This document shows, one piece after another, positions 45,921-53,992 of a stretch of 64,000 nucleotides of DNA. Each line of letters begins with the position of its first letter. Position 1 is the stretch's first letter. Source of the stretch: Roseococcus microcysteis (GTDB taxonomy: Bacteria > Pseudomonadota > Alphaproteobacteria > Acetobacterales > Acetobacteraceae); the NCBI RefSeq assembly GCF_014764365.1, contig NZ_CP061718.1, forward strand, positions 3,922,501-3,986,500. The letters are read 5' to 3'. The notes under the pieces are model-generated. The model was not told where the DNA came from and searched no databases. It worked only from the letters and a program-made list of their open reading frames with translations. Both the position numbers and the translations under genes were made by a program.

Positions 45921-46366
45921 ATGCTCCTGCACGGAAGCTGCGTGGCGCTGGACGGGGCGGGCATTTTGTTGCTGGCCCCCCAGGCGGCGGCAAGTCGGAT
46001 CTGGCGCTGCGCCTGCTGGGGCAGGGGGCGCTCTTGGTGGCGGATGATCAAGTCGAGATGTCCATGCACGGCGCGGCGCTGATGGCGGCCCCGCCCACCG
46101 CCCTGGCCGGGCGGCTGGAGGTGCGGGGGCTCGGGCTGCTCGAAGGCCTGCCCTGGGTGCGCGCGCGCCTTGCCCTGGCGGTCGAACTGGTGGCGCGCGA
46201 GGCCGTGCCCCGCCTGCCCGAACCCGCAAGCTGGACCGCGCTCGGCCATGCCATTCCCCTGTTGCGCCTGGACGGGCGCGCGCCCTCCGCGCCCGAGCTG
46301 CTGAAGCGCGCCCTGGACGTGCTGGCCGGCCGCCTGCGCCTGACGGCCGGGGCCTTCACCGCGTGA
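45921..46366 (+). pseudogene. hprK: HPr kinase/phosphorylase, short alphaproteobacterial form; frameshifted in this sequence
   Basis: Short HprK (about 148 residues), as in alphaproteobacteria, which lack the N-terminal domain. From ATG 45921: LLHGSCVALDGAGILLLA, then the frame breaks in the C6 run at 45976-45981. Adding one C gives APPGGGKSDLALRLLGQGALLVADDQVE, restoring the P-loop, and continues to 46366. HprK phosphorylates the regulatory serine of HPr. Its stop overlaps the rapZ GTG (GTGA), and HPr and EIIA lie just downstream, so the block is clearly one transcription unit. ChvG/ChvI sensor genes that often precede it are not present. Confidence 0.85.
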
Positions 46367-47352
46367 GCACGGATGCGAAACCCGTCCTGGTGCTGGTGAC
46401 GGGCCTCTCCGGCGCGGGAAAATCCTCCATCCTGCGCGTGCTGGAGGATCTGGGGCATGAGACGGTGGACAACCCGCCTCTCGCCATCCTGGACAGCTTG
46501 GTCGCCGGCAGCACGGCGCCCCTGGCGGCGTGCGTGGACATCCGCAGCCGGGGCTTCGACGCGGAGCAGGTGGTGGCCGCCATCGGGCGGCTGCGTGCGC
46601 GCCCGGGCCTCGACCTCACCCTGGTCTTCGCCACGGCGGAGGAGGCGGTGCTGCTGCGCCGCTACACCGAGACGCGCCGCCGCCATCCGCTGGCCACCGG
46701 CAAGGGCGGCGTGCAGGAGGGCATCGCGCGCGAGGCCGCGCTGCTGGCCCCCCTGCGCGAGGCCGCCGACCTGGTGATGGACACGACCGACCTGCCTTTG
46801 CCGGAACTCCGCCGCCTCATCGAGGCCCGCTTCCGCGCGCCCGGGGCGCCGGGGCTGAACATCCTGGTGCAGTCCTTTGCCTACCCCAAGGGATTGCCGC
46901 GCGAGGCCGACCTCGTCTTTGACCTGCGCTTCCTCCGCAACCCGCATTACGTGGACGCGTTGCGCCCCCGGACCGGGCAGGACCCCGAGGTCGCCGCCTA
47001 TGTCCAGGCGGACGAGGCCTATGCGGGGTTCTGGTCGCGGCTGACCGGTTTCCTGGAGCCGTTGCTGCCCCGCTATGTGGCTGAGGGAAAGAAATACCTC
47101 ACCATCGCGCTGGGCTGTTCCGGGGGCAGGCACCGCTCGGTCCACATGGCGGAACGGCTTGCGGACCATCTCAGCCGGCAGGGCTGGCGTGTTGATCTCG
47201 CGCATCGTGAACTGGGGGGCATTCGTGCTATGGAACATCCGGCGGCGCGCGGCACCGATGTCCCGGGGAATAGTCCCCCCAACCCCGCCCCCCTAGAAGA
47301 CCCGAAGACACATACCCCCCAGATGCCCCTTTACCCCGTCGAACCGCAATGA
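46363..47352 (+). CDS. rapZ: RNase adapter protein RapZ / nucleotide-binding P-loop protein
   Basis: A 329-residue protein of the RapZ (YvcJ) family. P-loop GLSGAGKSS at residues 14-22, Walker-B-like ETVDNPP, a mid-section AYPKGLPREADLVFDLRFLRNPHY, then the C-terminal GCSGGRHRSVHMAERLADHL, the metabolite/RNA-binding site. In enterobacteria RapZ directs small-RNA decay; in other bacteria it is commonly next to hprK and PTS genes, as here. The C-terminus extends about 35 Pro-rich residues beyond the usual end. GTG 46363 overlaps the hprK stop by four bases. Confidence 0.93.
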   Translation: MSTDAKPVLVLVTGLSGAGKSSILRVLEDLGHETVDNPPLAILDSLVAGSTAPLAACVDIRSRGFDAEQVVAAIGRLRARPGLDLTLVFATAEEAVLLRRYTETRRRHPLATGKGGVQEGIAREAALLAPLREAADLVMDTTDLPLPELRRLIEARFRAPGAPGLNILVQSFAYPKGLPREADLVFDLRFLRNPHYVDALRPRTGQDPEVAAYVQADEAYAGFWSRLTGFLEPLLPRYVAEGKKYLTIALGCSGGRHRSVHMAERLADHLSRQGWRVDLAHRELGGIRAMEHPAARGTDVPGNSPPNPAPLEDPKTHTPQMPLYPVEPQ

Positions 47353-47792
47353 TCGGCCTTGTCATCGTCACCCATGGGCGGCTCGCGCTGGAGCTGCGCC
47401 ATGCGATGGAGCATGTGGTCGGCCCGCAGAACGCCGTCGCCACCGTCTGCATCGGCCCTGAGGACGACATGGAGGGGCGGCGCGCGGACATCCGCGGCCG
47501 CATCGCGGAGGTGGACCAGGGCGATGGCGTGGTGCTGCTGACCGACATCGCGGGCGGCACGCCCTCCAACCTCGCCCTCTCGCTGGCCGAGCAACGGAAG
47601 GTGGAGGTGATCGCGGGGGTGAACCTTCCCCTCCTGGTCAAGCTCGCCAAGATCCGCGGCACCGAGCCGCTGGCGGAGGCGGTGGACCACGCGACCAAGG
47701 CCGGGCGAAAATACATCGCGAGCCAGTCCGATCTTTCGGGCTCAACCACAAATGGCCATCTAAAAGCCACAGGGAATGGGAACGTCGGATGA
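47349..47792 (+). CDS. PTS EIIA component, mannose/fructose family
   Basis: A 147-residue EIIA-Man domain protein. IGLVIVTHGRLALELRHAMEHVVGP gives the phosphorylatable His9, and VLLTDIAGGTPSNLAL is the active-site loop. No EIIB/IIC permease genes are nearby, so it is a regulatory phospho-relay output rather than a sugar importer, as is typical of alphaproteobacterial PTS. Start and stop overlap neighbours by four bases each, in the order hprK-rapZ-EIIA-HPr-EI. Confidence 0.93.
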   Translation: MIGLVIVTHGRLALELRHAMEHVVGPQNAVATVCIGPEDDMEGRRADIRGRIAEVDQGDGVVLLTDIAGGTPSNLALSLAEQRKVEVIAGVNLPLLVKLAKIRGTEPLAEAVDHATKAGRKYIASQSDLSGSTTNGHLKATGNGNVG

Positions 47793-48160
47793 ATGAATGG
47801 CCTTCCGAGGATGGTGCCGCCGTGCCCCAACCCCCCATCACCATGACCCCGGCCGAGCCAGGCCCCTGCGGCTGCGACCCCTCCGGCGGCATGGTGCTGC
47901 GCCGTACCATCACCATCCCCAACAGCCGTGGCCTGCACGCCCGCGCCGCCGCCAAGCTGGTGGCCCTGGCCGAGCGTTTCTCGGCCTGCGTCAATGTCAG
48001 CCGCGCCGGCCAGACGGTGCCCGCCTGCTCCATCATGGGGCTGATGATGCTGGGCGCCGGCCAGGGCAGCGAAGTGCTGGTCGAGGCCGAGGGCTGGGAC
48101 GCGCGCGAGGCGCTGGACGCCGTCGCGGGCCTGATCGAGGCCGGTTTCCATGAGGACTGA
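47789..48160 (+). CDS. ptsH: phosphocarrier protein HPr
   Basis: A 123-residue HPr with an extra N-terminal arm of about 35 residues (CGCDPSGG at its end). The HPr core starts at MVLRRTITIPNSRGLHARAAAKLVAL. His50 is the EI phosphorylation site. Ser81 in CSIMGLMML lies 31 residues later, exactly the His15-Ser46 spacing of canonical HPr, so it is the expected HprK target. ATG 47789 overlaps the EIIA stop by four bases. The C-terminus overlaps the EI start by 11 bases. Confidence 0.93.
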   Translation: MNEWPSEDGAAVPQPPITMTPAEPGPCGCDPSGGMVLRRTITIPNSRGLHARAAAKLVALAERFSACVNVSRAGQTVPACSIMGLMMLGAGQGSEVLVEAEGWDAREALDAVAGLIEAGFHED

Positions 48161-50057
48161 GCGCCGCCATGGCGGCCCCCCCATGGCGACTTCGCGTGAT
48201 GCCGGCCCCCCGGTGAAGCCCGAGGGCCCCGCCAAGCCCGAGGCGCCCCGCCAGGAGGAGCGCCGCCGCTCCCCCCGCGCCGCCGCGCCCGCCACCGCCG
48301 CGGAACAGCGGCTGACGGGCATTCCCGTCTCGTCCGGCATCGCGATCGGCGCCGTCTATGACACCTCGGAGGAGGTGGCCGAGACCCCCCGCCGCGCCAT
48401 CACCGAGGCCGAGGCCGATGCAGAGCGCACCCGCCTGTCGGAGGCCGCGGCGCAGTCGCGCAAGCAGGTCGCCAAGCTCAAGGGCCGCCTGGCCGTCCTG
48501 CCCGAGGAGGCGCAGGAGGAACTCGAACCCCTGCTCGACGCCTATATCCTCATGCTGGGAAATTCGCGCCTGCTGCGCGGCGCGCGCAAGCGCATCGGCG
48601 ACGAGCTGCTGGCCGCCGAGACCGCCGTGCATGACGAGGCCGATTCCATCGCCGCCGCCATCCTGGCCGCCAAGGACGACGACAAGGCCGGGCTGAACCG
48701 CCGCGCCGGCGAGGTGCGCGAGATTGCCCGCCGCCTCATTCGCAACCTCACCGCGACACCCTTCCGCAGCCTCAAGGGCGTGCCGGTCGGCGCCATCCTG
48801 GTGGCCGAGGAACTCACCCCCGCCGACGCCGCCCTGCTGGAGCCCGGCCGCATCGCCGCCGTCTGCACCGAGGAAGGGGGCGCCGATGGCCACACCGCCA
48901 TCATGCTGCGCGCGCTGGGCATCCCCGCCGTCATCGGCTGCCATGGGCTGACGGCCGCGGCCAAGCGGGGCGACCAGGCCGTGGTGGACGGGGCGGGGGG
49001 CTTCATCGCGCTGCACCCCTCCGCCGCGACGCTCGCCACCGCCAAGGAGGGCCTGGCCGCCCAGGCCAAGGAACGCACGCGGCTCGGCAAGCTCCGCCGC
49101 CTGCCGGCCGAGACGCTCGACGGGCAGATCGTGGAGCTGCAGGCCAATCTCGAAATCCCGGCCGAGCTTCCCCTGCTGGACCACGCCGGCGCCCAGGGCA
49201 TCGGCCTGCTGCGGACCGAGTTCCTTTTCATGAACCGCAAGGATCTGCCGGACGAGGACGCCCAGGTCTCGGTCTACCGCATGATCGTGGAGGCGATGGG
49301 CCATGACCCCGTCACCATCCGCGTCCTCGACTGGGGCGGCGAGAAGGAGATCGAGGCCCTGGCCGAAACCGTGCCCATGGCGGTCGGCCCCAACCCCGCG
49401 CTGGGGCTGCGCGGCATCCGCATGCTGCTGAAGCATCCGGAGCTGCTGGAGGAGCAGTTCGCCGCCATCCTGCGCGTGTCCAACCTCGGCAATGTGCGCG
49501 TGCTGCTGCCCATGGTGACCATCCCGGCCGAGGTGGCGGAGGCGCGCGAGATCTACGAGCGCGTCGCCCGCCGCCTGCGCCGCCGCGGGGAATCCCTGCC
49601 CGACAAGCTGCCCCCGCTGGGTGCGATGATCGAGACGCCGGGCGCCGCGCTCGCCGCCGACGCCATCGCGCTGGAGGCGGATTTCTTCGCCATCGGCACC
49701 AATGACCTCGCCATGTACACGCTGGCCGTGGACCGCGCCGAGATTGACGTGGCGCATCTCTACGACCCGCTGCACCCGGCCGTGCTGCGCCTGATGCAGT
49801 TCGCCATCGAGGCCGCGCTGCGCCTGCGCATGCCGGTCTCGGTCTGTGGCGAGATGGCGGGCAATCCGCGCCTGGTGCCGCTGCTGCTGGGGCTTGGCCT
49901 GCGCTCGCTCTCCATGAACGCCAGCGCCATTCCCCGGGTGAAGCAGGCGGTGCGCGCGCTGAACATTGACGACTGCGCCCGCTTCGCCCGCCGCGTGATG
50001 GAGCAGAGCGACCCCGCCCAGATCACCGAACTGGTCGAGAAGTTCGGGACGGCCTGA
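48150..50057 (+). CDS. ptsP: phosphoenolpyruvate-protein phosphotransferase, PTS enzyme I
   Basis: A 635-residue EI. After a charged, Pro/Arg-rich N-terminal extension of about 50 residues comes LTGIPVSSGIAIG, the usual EI start. EEGGADGHTAIMLRALGIP holds the phospho-His248, and the PEP-binding barrel has LLRTEFLFMNR, AMIETPGAALAADAI, IGTNDLAMYTLAVDR and VSVCGEMAGNP with the catalytic Cys. No GAF domain is visible, so it is EI-like rather than EI-Ntr. ATG 48150 is used; ATG 48183 would also retain the core. It phosphorylates HPr with PEP and here drives a regulatory relay. Confidence 0.93.
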   Translation: MRTERRHGGPPMATSRDAGPPVKPEGPAKPEAPRQEERRRSPRAAAPATAAEQRLTGIPVSSGIAIGAVYDTSEEVAETPRRAITEAEADAERTRLSEAAAQSRKQVAKLKGRLAVLPEEAQEELEPLLDAYILMLGNSRLLRGARKRIGDELLAAETAVHDEADSIAAAILAAKDDDKAGLNRRAGEVREIARRLIRNLTATPFRSLKGVPVGAILVAEELTPADAALLEPGRIAAVCTEEGGADGHTAIMLRALGIPAVIGCHGLTAAAKRGDQAVVDGAGGFIALHPSAATLATAKEGLAAQAKERTRLGKLRRLPAETLDGQIVELQANLEIPAELPLLDHAGAQGIGLLRTEFLFMNRKDLPDEDAQVSVYRMIVEAMGHDPVTIRVLDWGGEKEIEALAETVPMAVGPNPALGLRGIRMLLKHPELLEEQFAAILRVSNLGNVRVLLPMVTIPAEVAEAREIYERVARRLRRRGESLPDKLPPLGAMIETPGAALAADAIALEADFFAIGTNDLAMYTLAVDRAEIDVAHLYDPLHPAVLRLMQFAIEAALRLRMPVSVCGEMAGNPRLVPLLLGLGLRSLSMNASAIPRVKQAVRALNIDDCARFARRVMEQSDPAQITELVEKFGTA

Positions 50058-50063
50058 CGGTCC

Positions 50064-51110
50064 ATGGCCGGCCACCCCCTGAAGCGACGTGGCCTGCCGG
50101 TGCTGCTGCCGCTGCTGGGGGCCGGCGCCGCCCAGGCCGCGCATGCCACGGGGCCGGAGGCGGATTGGGACTGGCTGCGCGGCCGTTTCCTTGCCGCCGA
50201 GGGGCGCATGGTCCCGGCCAGCCGCCCCGAGGCCACGGAATCCGGCTTCCAGGCCGTGGGCCTGCTGGCCGCGCTGCACGCGAACGACCTGCCGCGCTTC
50301 GAGCGCATCCTCTCCTGGTCCCTCGCCACGCTGCGCCGGCCGGATGACCACCTCTGGGCCTGGCGGCGCGAGGAGGGGTCCACCGATTCCAACAACTCCA
50401 CCCATGCCGACCTGATGGCCGCCTGGGCGCTGGTCCAGGCGGGCGAGCGCTGGCGCCGGGCCGATCTGCGCCGGCAGGGCCAGGCCATGGCGCAGGACAT
50501 CCTGGCGCGCTGCCTGCTGCCTGGCGATGCACCCCTGCTGCTGCCCGCCGCCGGCGGCTTCTTCAACGCGCGGCGCGGGGTGCTGAGCCCGGGCAGCCTG
50601 GTTCTGCCCGCCTTTCCCGCCCTGGCCCAGGCCGCGCCCGACCGGCGCTGGGAGTATGTGCGGGCGGAGGCGCTCGCCCTCATCCGCCGGGCGCGCTTCG
50701 GCCCCTGGCTGCTTCTGCCGGACTGGCTGGAGCTGGACCGCTCCAATGCGCGCCTCGCCCTGGCCACGGGTTGGCCGCCCCGCTTTTCGGCCATCGCGGC
50801 CGGGGCGGTGCTGCATCTGTGCTGGGTCGGGCTGGGACGCGACCCGCCGGTCGCGGCGGCGCTGGCCTTCTGGGAAGGGCAGGGCGACATTCCCGCCTGG
50901 GCCGACCTGCGCGAGGGCCGCGTGGCGCCCACCCCCGGCCATGCCGGGCTGCGCGCCGTGGCGCGGCTGGCCGAGGCCGCCTCGCTTGGCCGGGGCACGA
51001 TGGACAGCCTGCCCGTGCTCTCCGACGCCGAGGACGAGGAGGCGGCGGGGCTCGTGCTGCTCTCCCGCATGGCGTGGCGCGACATAGGCCTCAGCCGGCG
51101 CGGCGAGTAG
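50064..51110 (+). CDS. GH8-family glycoside hydrolase homologue lacking both catalytic acids
   Basis: A 348-residue secreted protein of the glycoside hydrolase family 8 fold (signal peptide LPVLLPLLGAGAAQAAHA). It aligns well with the neighbouring GH8 enzyme, but the general-acid Glu of the S-E-G-x-x-Y motif is Gly61 (ESGFQAVGLL), and the first Asp of the (S/A)-T-D-G-D signature is His114 (NSTHADLMAAWALVQAGERW). With both acids missing, hydrolysis is unlikely; carbohydrate binding or a modulatory role is possible. It follows EI by six bases and converges on the intact paralogue with 20 bp of 3' overlap. No bcs cellulose-synthase genes are nearby. Confidence 0.85.
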   Translation: MAGHPLKRRGLPVLLPLLGAGAAQAAHATGPEADWDWLRGRFLAAEGRMVPASRPEATESGFQAVGLLAALHANDLPRFERILSWSLATLRRPDDHLWAWRREEGSTDSNNSTHADLMAAWALVQAGERWRRADLRRQGQAMAQDILARCLLPGDAPLLLPAAGGFFNARRGVLSPGSLVLPAFPALAQAAPDRRWEYVRAEALALIRRARFGPWLLLPDWLELDRSNARLALATGWPPRFSAIAAGAVLHLCWVGLGRDPPVAAALAFWEGQGDIPAWADLREGRVAPTPGHAGLRAVARLAEAASLGRGTMDSLPVLSDAEDEEAAGLVLLSRMAWRDIGLSRRGE

Positions 51111-52209
51111 GGTCTCCGTTCTCGGTCGAGGACAGGCCCAGCGACAGGTCGTGCCAGGCGATGCGCGAGAGCAGGGTAAGGGCGGCGGCGTAATAGTCCG
51201 GCGCGTCCTCGACCCGCGGCATGTCCTCCGGCCGGCCATGACCACGCTGCGCCGCCTCGGCCAGCCGCGCCACCGCGCGCACGCCGCTGGGCGCGGCGAA
51301 GGGCGCCTGCAGGCCGGTCTGCAGATCCACCCAGGCCGGCATCACGCCATGGGGCTGCTCCAGCCAGAAGCGCCGCGCCGCCGCCACCGCCGCCTTCTGG
51401 TGCAGCCCGGACCAGCAGAGGTTCAGCGGGATGCGCACGGCGTCGAAGGAGAAGCGGCCGGGCCAGCCCCGCGCCGGGATTCCCTGGCCCTCGCCGCTGG
51501 CCGGCAGTTCCAGCCAGTCGGGCGGCAGCCCCCATTGGCCGAAGCGCGCCTCGCGGATGATGGGCAGGAAATCCGTCTCGACGCGCCGCCAGGCGGGGTC
51601 GGGCGCCAGGAAGGAGAGGGCCCGCAGGGCGGGCAGGGTGTAGTAGGACAGGTTCAGGACCACCCGTTGCTCGTTGCGGAACCCGTAGGCGCCGGGCAGC
51701 AGCACCGCGCGCCGGCCCACCTGCGTGACGCAGCGGCGCAGGATGTCGCGCGCCATCTGCGTGGCGCGCGCGCGGTAGCGCGGAACCCGCCACTTGTCGC
51801 CCGCGATGGCCAGTGCCCAGGCGACGAAGATGTCGCCATCGGTGGCGTTGTTCATGTCGTTCACCGGCACATCCGTGCCGGGGCGCCAGCGCCAGGCCAG
51901 CAGGCTGTCATCCGGCCGGCGCAACGCCTCGACCGTCCAGTTCAGGATCTGGTCGAAGCTGCGCTGGTCATGGGCGCGGACGGCGGCGAGCAGGGCATAG
52001 CCCTGGCCCTCGCTGTGCGAGACATGGCCGTTTCCCGTGTCGAGGATACGCCCCGAAGGATGCAGGAAGCGCCGGGCGAAGGCGAACCAATCCGCCTCCA
52101 GGTCCATCCCGCCATGCGAGGCTTGGGCGGGTGCCGCGACGGCCGCGAGCATTCCGCCGAGGGCCGCGCGGCGCGAAAACGCCTCGATGCCCGGTGCCGG
52201 TCCAGCCAT
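51091..52209 (-). CDS. glycoside hydrolase family 8 enzyme (endoglucanase/BcsZ-like)
   Basis: A 372-residue GH8 enzyme exported by a twin-arginine-like signal (FSRRAALGGMLAAVAAPAQA). Catalytic residues are present: Glu67 in HSEGQGYALLAAV (general acid) and Asp124 in NATDGDIFVAWALAIAGDKW, a full match to the family signature. Length and layout fit BcsZ-type endo-beta-1,4-glucanases, which trim cellulose or a similar beta-glucan in the periplasm. ATG 52209 was chosen over GTG 52233 since it leads directly into the signal peptide. It overlaps the convergent, catalytically degenerate paralogue by 20 bp. Confidence 0.88.
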   Translation of the reverse strand: MAGPAPGIEAFSRRAALGGMLAAVAAPAQASHGGMDLEADWFAFARRFLHPSGRILDTGNGHVSHSEGQGYALLAAVRAHDQRSFDQILNWTVEALRRPDDSLLAWRWRPGTDVPVNDMNNATDGDIFVAWALAIAGDKWRVPRYRARATQMARDILRRCVTQVGRRAVLLPGAYGFRNEQRVVLNLSYYTLPALRALSFLAPDPAWRRVETDFLPIIREARFGQWGLPPDWLELPASGEGQGIPARGWPGRFSFDAVRIPLNLCWSGLHQKAAVAAARRFWLEQPHGVMPAWVDLQTGLQAPFAAPSGVRAVARLAEAAQRGHGRPEDMPRVEDAPDYYAAALTLLSRIAWHDLSLGLSSTENGDPTRRAG

Positions 52210-52297
52210 TTTGGCATGCAGATGGACGGCCACTTTTTGTTGCTCCGCCAGAAGGTTCCCCGAGCATAATCACAACCCTTGCGGGATTCCATGGGGG

Positions 52298-52318
52298 AAA
52301 ACACGCGCTTAACGCGCG
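52298..52318 (-). terminator. weak intrinsic-terminator candidate after the aldehyde dehydrogenase gene
   Basis: Read leftward, CGCGC-GTTAA-GCGCG forms a five-pair stem, followed by TG and TTTT. It lies 14 bp beyond the aldehyde dehydrogenase stop and before the GH8 gene on the same strand. The stem is short but pure G/C. Confidence 0.35.
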
Positions 52319-52331
52319 GTGGAGAAAAAAG

Positions 52332-53659
52332 TTACTGTGGCGGAAGCCCCACGAGCCGGCGAATGAGTTTCTTGGCCAAGCCACTGTGCGGCCTGTCGAA
52401 AAGCCGGGCCAAGCTCCAGCGCCCATGCCGCACGCGCGCACGCAGGTTGGAGAATTCGCGGAAGCCCGCCTCCCCATTGCGCCGCCCAAATCCCGATTCG
52501 CCAACCCCCCGAAGGGCAGGGCCGTGATGGCCGCGTATTCCAGCGCGCGCCCCGTGACGATGGCGCCCGAGCGCGTGCCGGCGGCCACCGCATCCTCTTC
52601 CGCGCGCGTGGCGCCGAAGAGGTAGATGGCGAGGGGATGCGGCCGCGACCGCACCCAGTCCAGCGCGGCGGCGAGGTCCGGGCATTCCTCCAGCGCGAGG
52701 ACCGGCCCGAAAATCTCCTCCCGCGCCAGATCGTCCGTGGCGGGTGCGAGGCCGATCCCCTCCGGCGCCAGCCACTCGATGCCGGCCGCGCCCACGATGC
52801 GGTCCAGCCGCGCCTGTTGCGTGATGTTGATGACCCGCGTGCCCGTCGGCCCCACGCCCGCTTCCTGGGCCGCGCGGCTGAAATCCGCGGCCCTGTGGCG
52901 CACCAGCAGAACGGTGTCGGGCGCGATGCAGGTCTGGCCCGCATTCACCGCCTTGGCCACCAGGATGTCCCGCGCGGCGCGGGCGAGGTCGGCCCCCGGA
53001 AGCACCAGGGCTGGGCATTTCCCCCCCAGTTCCAGCGTCAGCGGTGTGAGGTGCTGCGCGGCGGCGGCCATGACCTTGCGGCCCGTCTCGGTGCCACCGG
53101 TGAAGACCAGGTGGTCCCAGGGGGTGGCGGCGAAGTCGCGCGCTACCTCGGGCCCGCCCTCCACCACGAGGCCCATGCGTGGGCCGAGCGCCTCGGCGAT
53201 CACTTCGGTCAGAAGCGCGGCGCAGCGCGGCGTGTGCTCGGATGGCTTCAGCACCACCCGGTTGCCGGCGGCGATGGCGTCCAGCGCCGGCAGCAAGGCC
53301 AACTGAACCGGGTAGTTCCAGGGCGACATGATGCCCACCACGCCCTTCGGCACGCATTCCGTCCAGGCGCGGGCGGGCTGGAAGGGGAAGGGTACGGGCG
53401 CGCGCGCGGGGCGCATCCAGCGGGGCAGGTTCCGGCGCAGATGCGCCGCGGCGTCGGCGATGATCTTCACATCGGCCAGCAGCGTGTCCTCGGCGCTGCG
53501 GGCGCCGAAATCCGCATGGGCGGCGTCGGCGATGGCGGCGGCGCGGGACAGGACCGCGCGGGACAGGGCATCGAGGAAGGCGCGGCGCTGGTCGAGGCCG
53601 GGCGCGCCGTCCTCGGCTTCGGCGGCGCGCAGGGCGGCGAGGGCTTGGGCGGGCGTCAT
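52332..53659 (-). pseudogene. aldehyde dehydrogenase (coniferyl-aldehyde/AldH type); frameshifted in this sequence
   Basis: A non-membrane ALDH of about 442 residues: VPKGVVGIMSPWNYPVQLALLPAL, LVFTGGTETGRKVM, LTLELGGKCPALVL (catalytic Glu), VNAGQTCIAPDTVLL (catalytic Cys), EEIFGPVLALEE. Near the C-terminus the frame breaks in the run of six G (coding strand) at 52505-52510. With one G added it reads ALPFGGVGESGFGRRNGEAGFREFSN and ends at 52332, the normal GFREFS ending. Without it, the frame runs into the antisense of the GH8 gene. Last gene of the carotenoid region; in C30 pathways an ALDH of this kind turns the 4,4'-diapo-aldehyde into the acid. Confidence 0.85.
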
Positions 53660-53722
53660 GCGCCCCGATGGGTAGGGGAGGGCGCCGGGCTTGGGAAGCC
53701 CGGCATACCCGCACGCGCAGGT

Positions 53723-53929
53723 TTACCGCGCGCCGCGCAGGGCCAGCACGCAACCACCCAGGAACACCACGCCACCCGCGATCATGTACCACATGGTCTG
53801 GTCGGTGTAGCGACCGGTGAAGGTCTCGACCACCTGCTCCATGGGGGCCTGGGTCGCGTTCAGGCCGATGATGAAGAGCACCACGCCCAGCACGGCCAGG
53901 CCCGCGCCCAGGAGGAAACTCGCTCGCAT
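53723..53929 (-). CDS. DUF3185 small membrane protein
   Basis: A 68-residue protein with two transmembrane helices (SFLLGAGLAVLGVVLFIIGLNA and MWYMIAGGVVFLGGCVLALRG) linked by a short loop that contains FTGRYTDQTMWYM, which fits DUF3185. A GGAG site precedes ATG 53929. It lies between hpnE and the aldehyde dehydrogenase gene on the same strand, 63 bp from each. Function unknown; its constant hydrophobic design suggests a membrane accessory protein. Confidence 0.85.
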   Translation of the reverse strand: MRASFLLGAGLAVLGVVLFIIGLNATQAPMEQVVETFTGRYTDQTMWYMIAGGVVFLGGCVLALRGAR

Positions 53930-53992
53930 ATGATGTCGCTCCGGTTGTTGTGCGCTCTCAACACCCGGTAGGCGCGTGGGTTGCGGTGAATG

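Noticed and set aside
47228-51245. Long antisense frames (370 and 1070 residues) opposite the PTS genes
   Set aside because: No recognisable domain, no ribosome site, and the coding strand has strong family matches.
51968-53659. A 563-residue aldehyde dehydrogenase with a long novel C-terminal extension
   Set aside because: The extension is the GH8 gene and its upstream spacer read out of frame after a lost base at 52505-52510; the true C-terminus is in the neighbouring frame ending at 52332.
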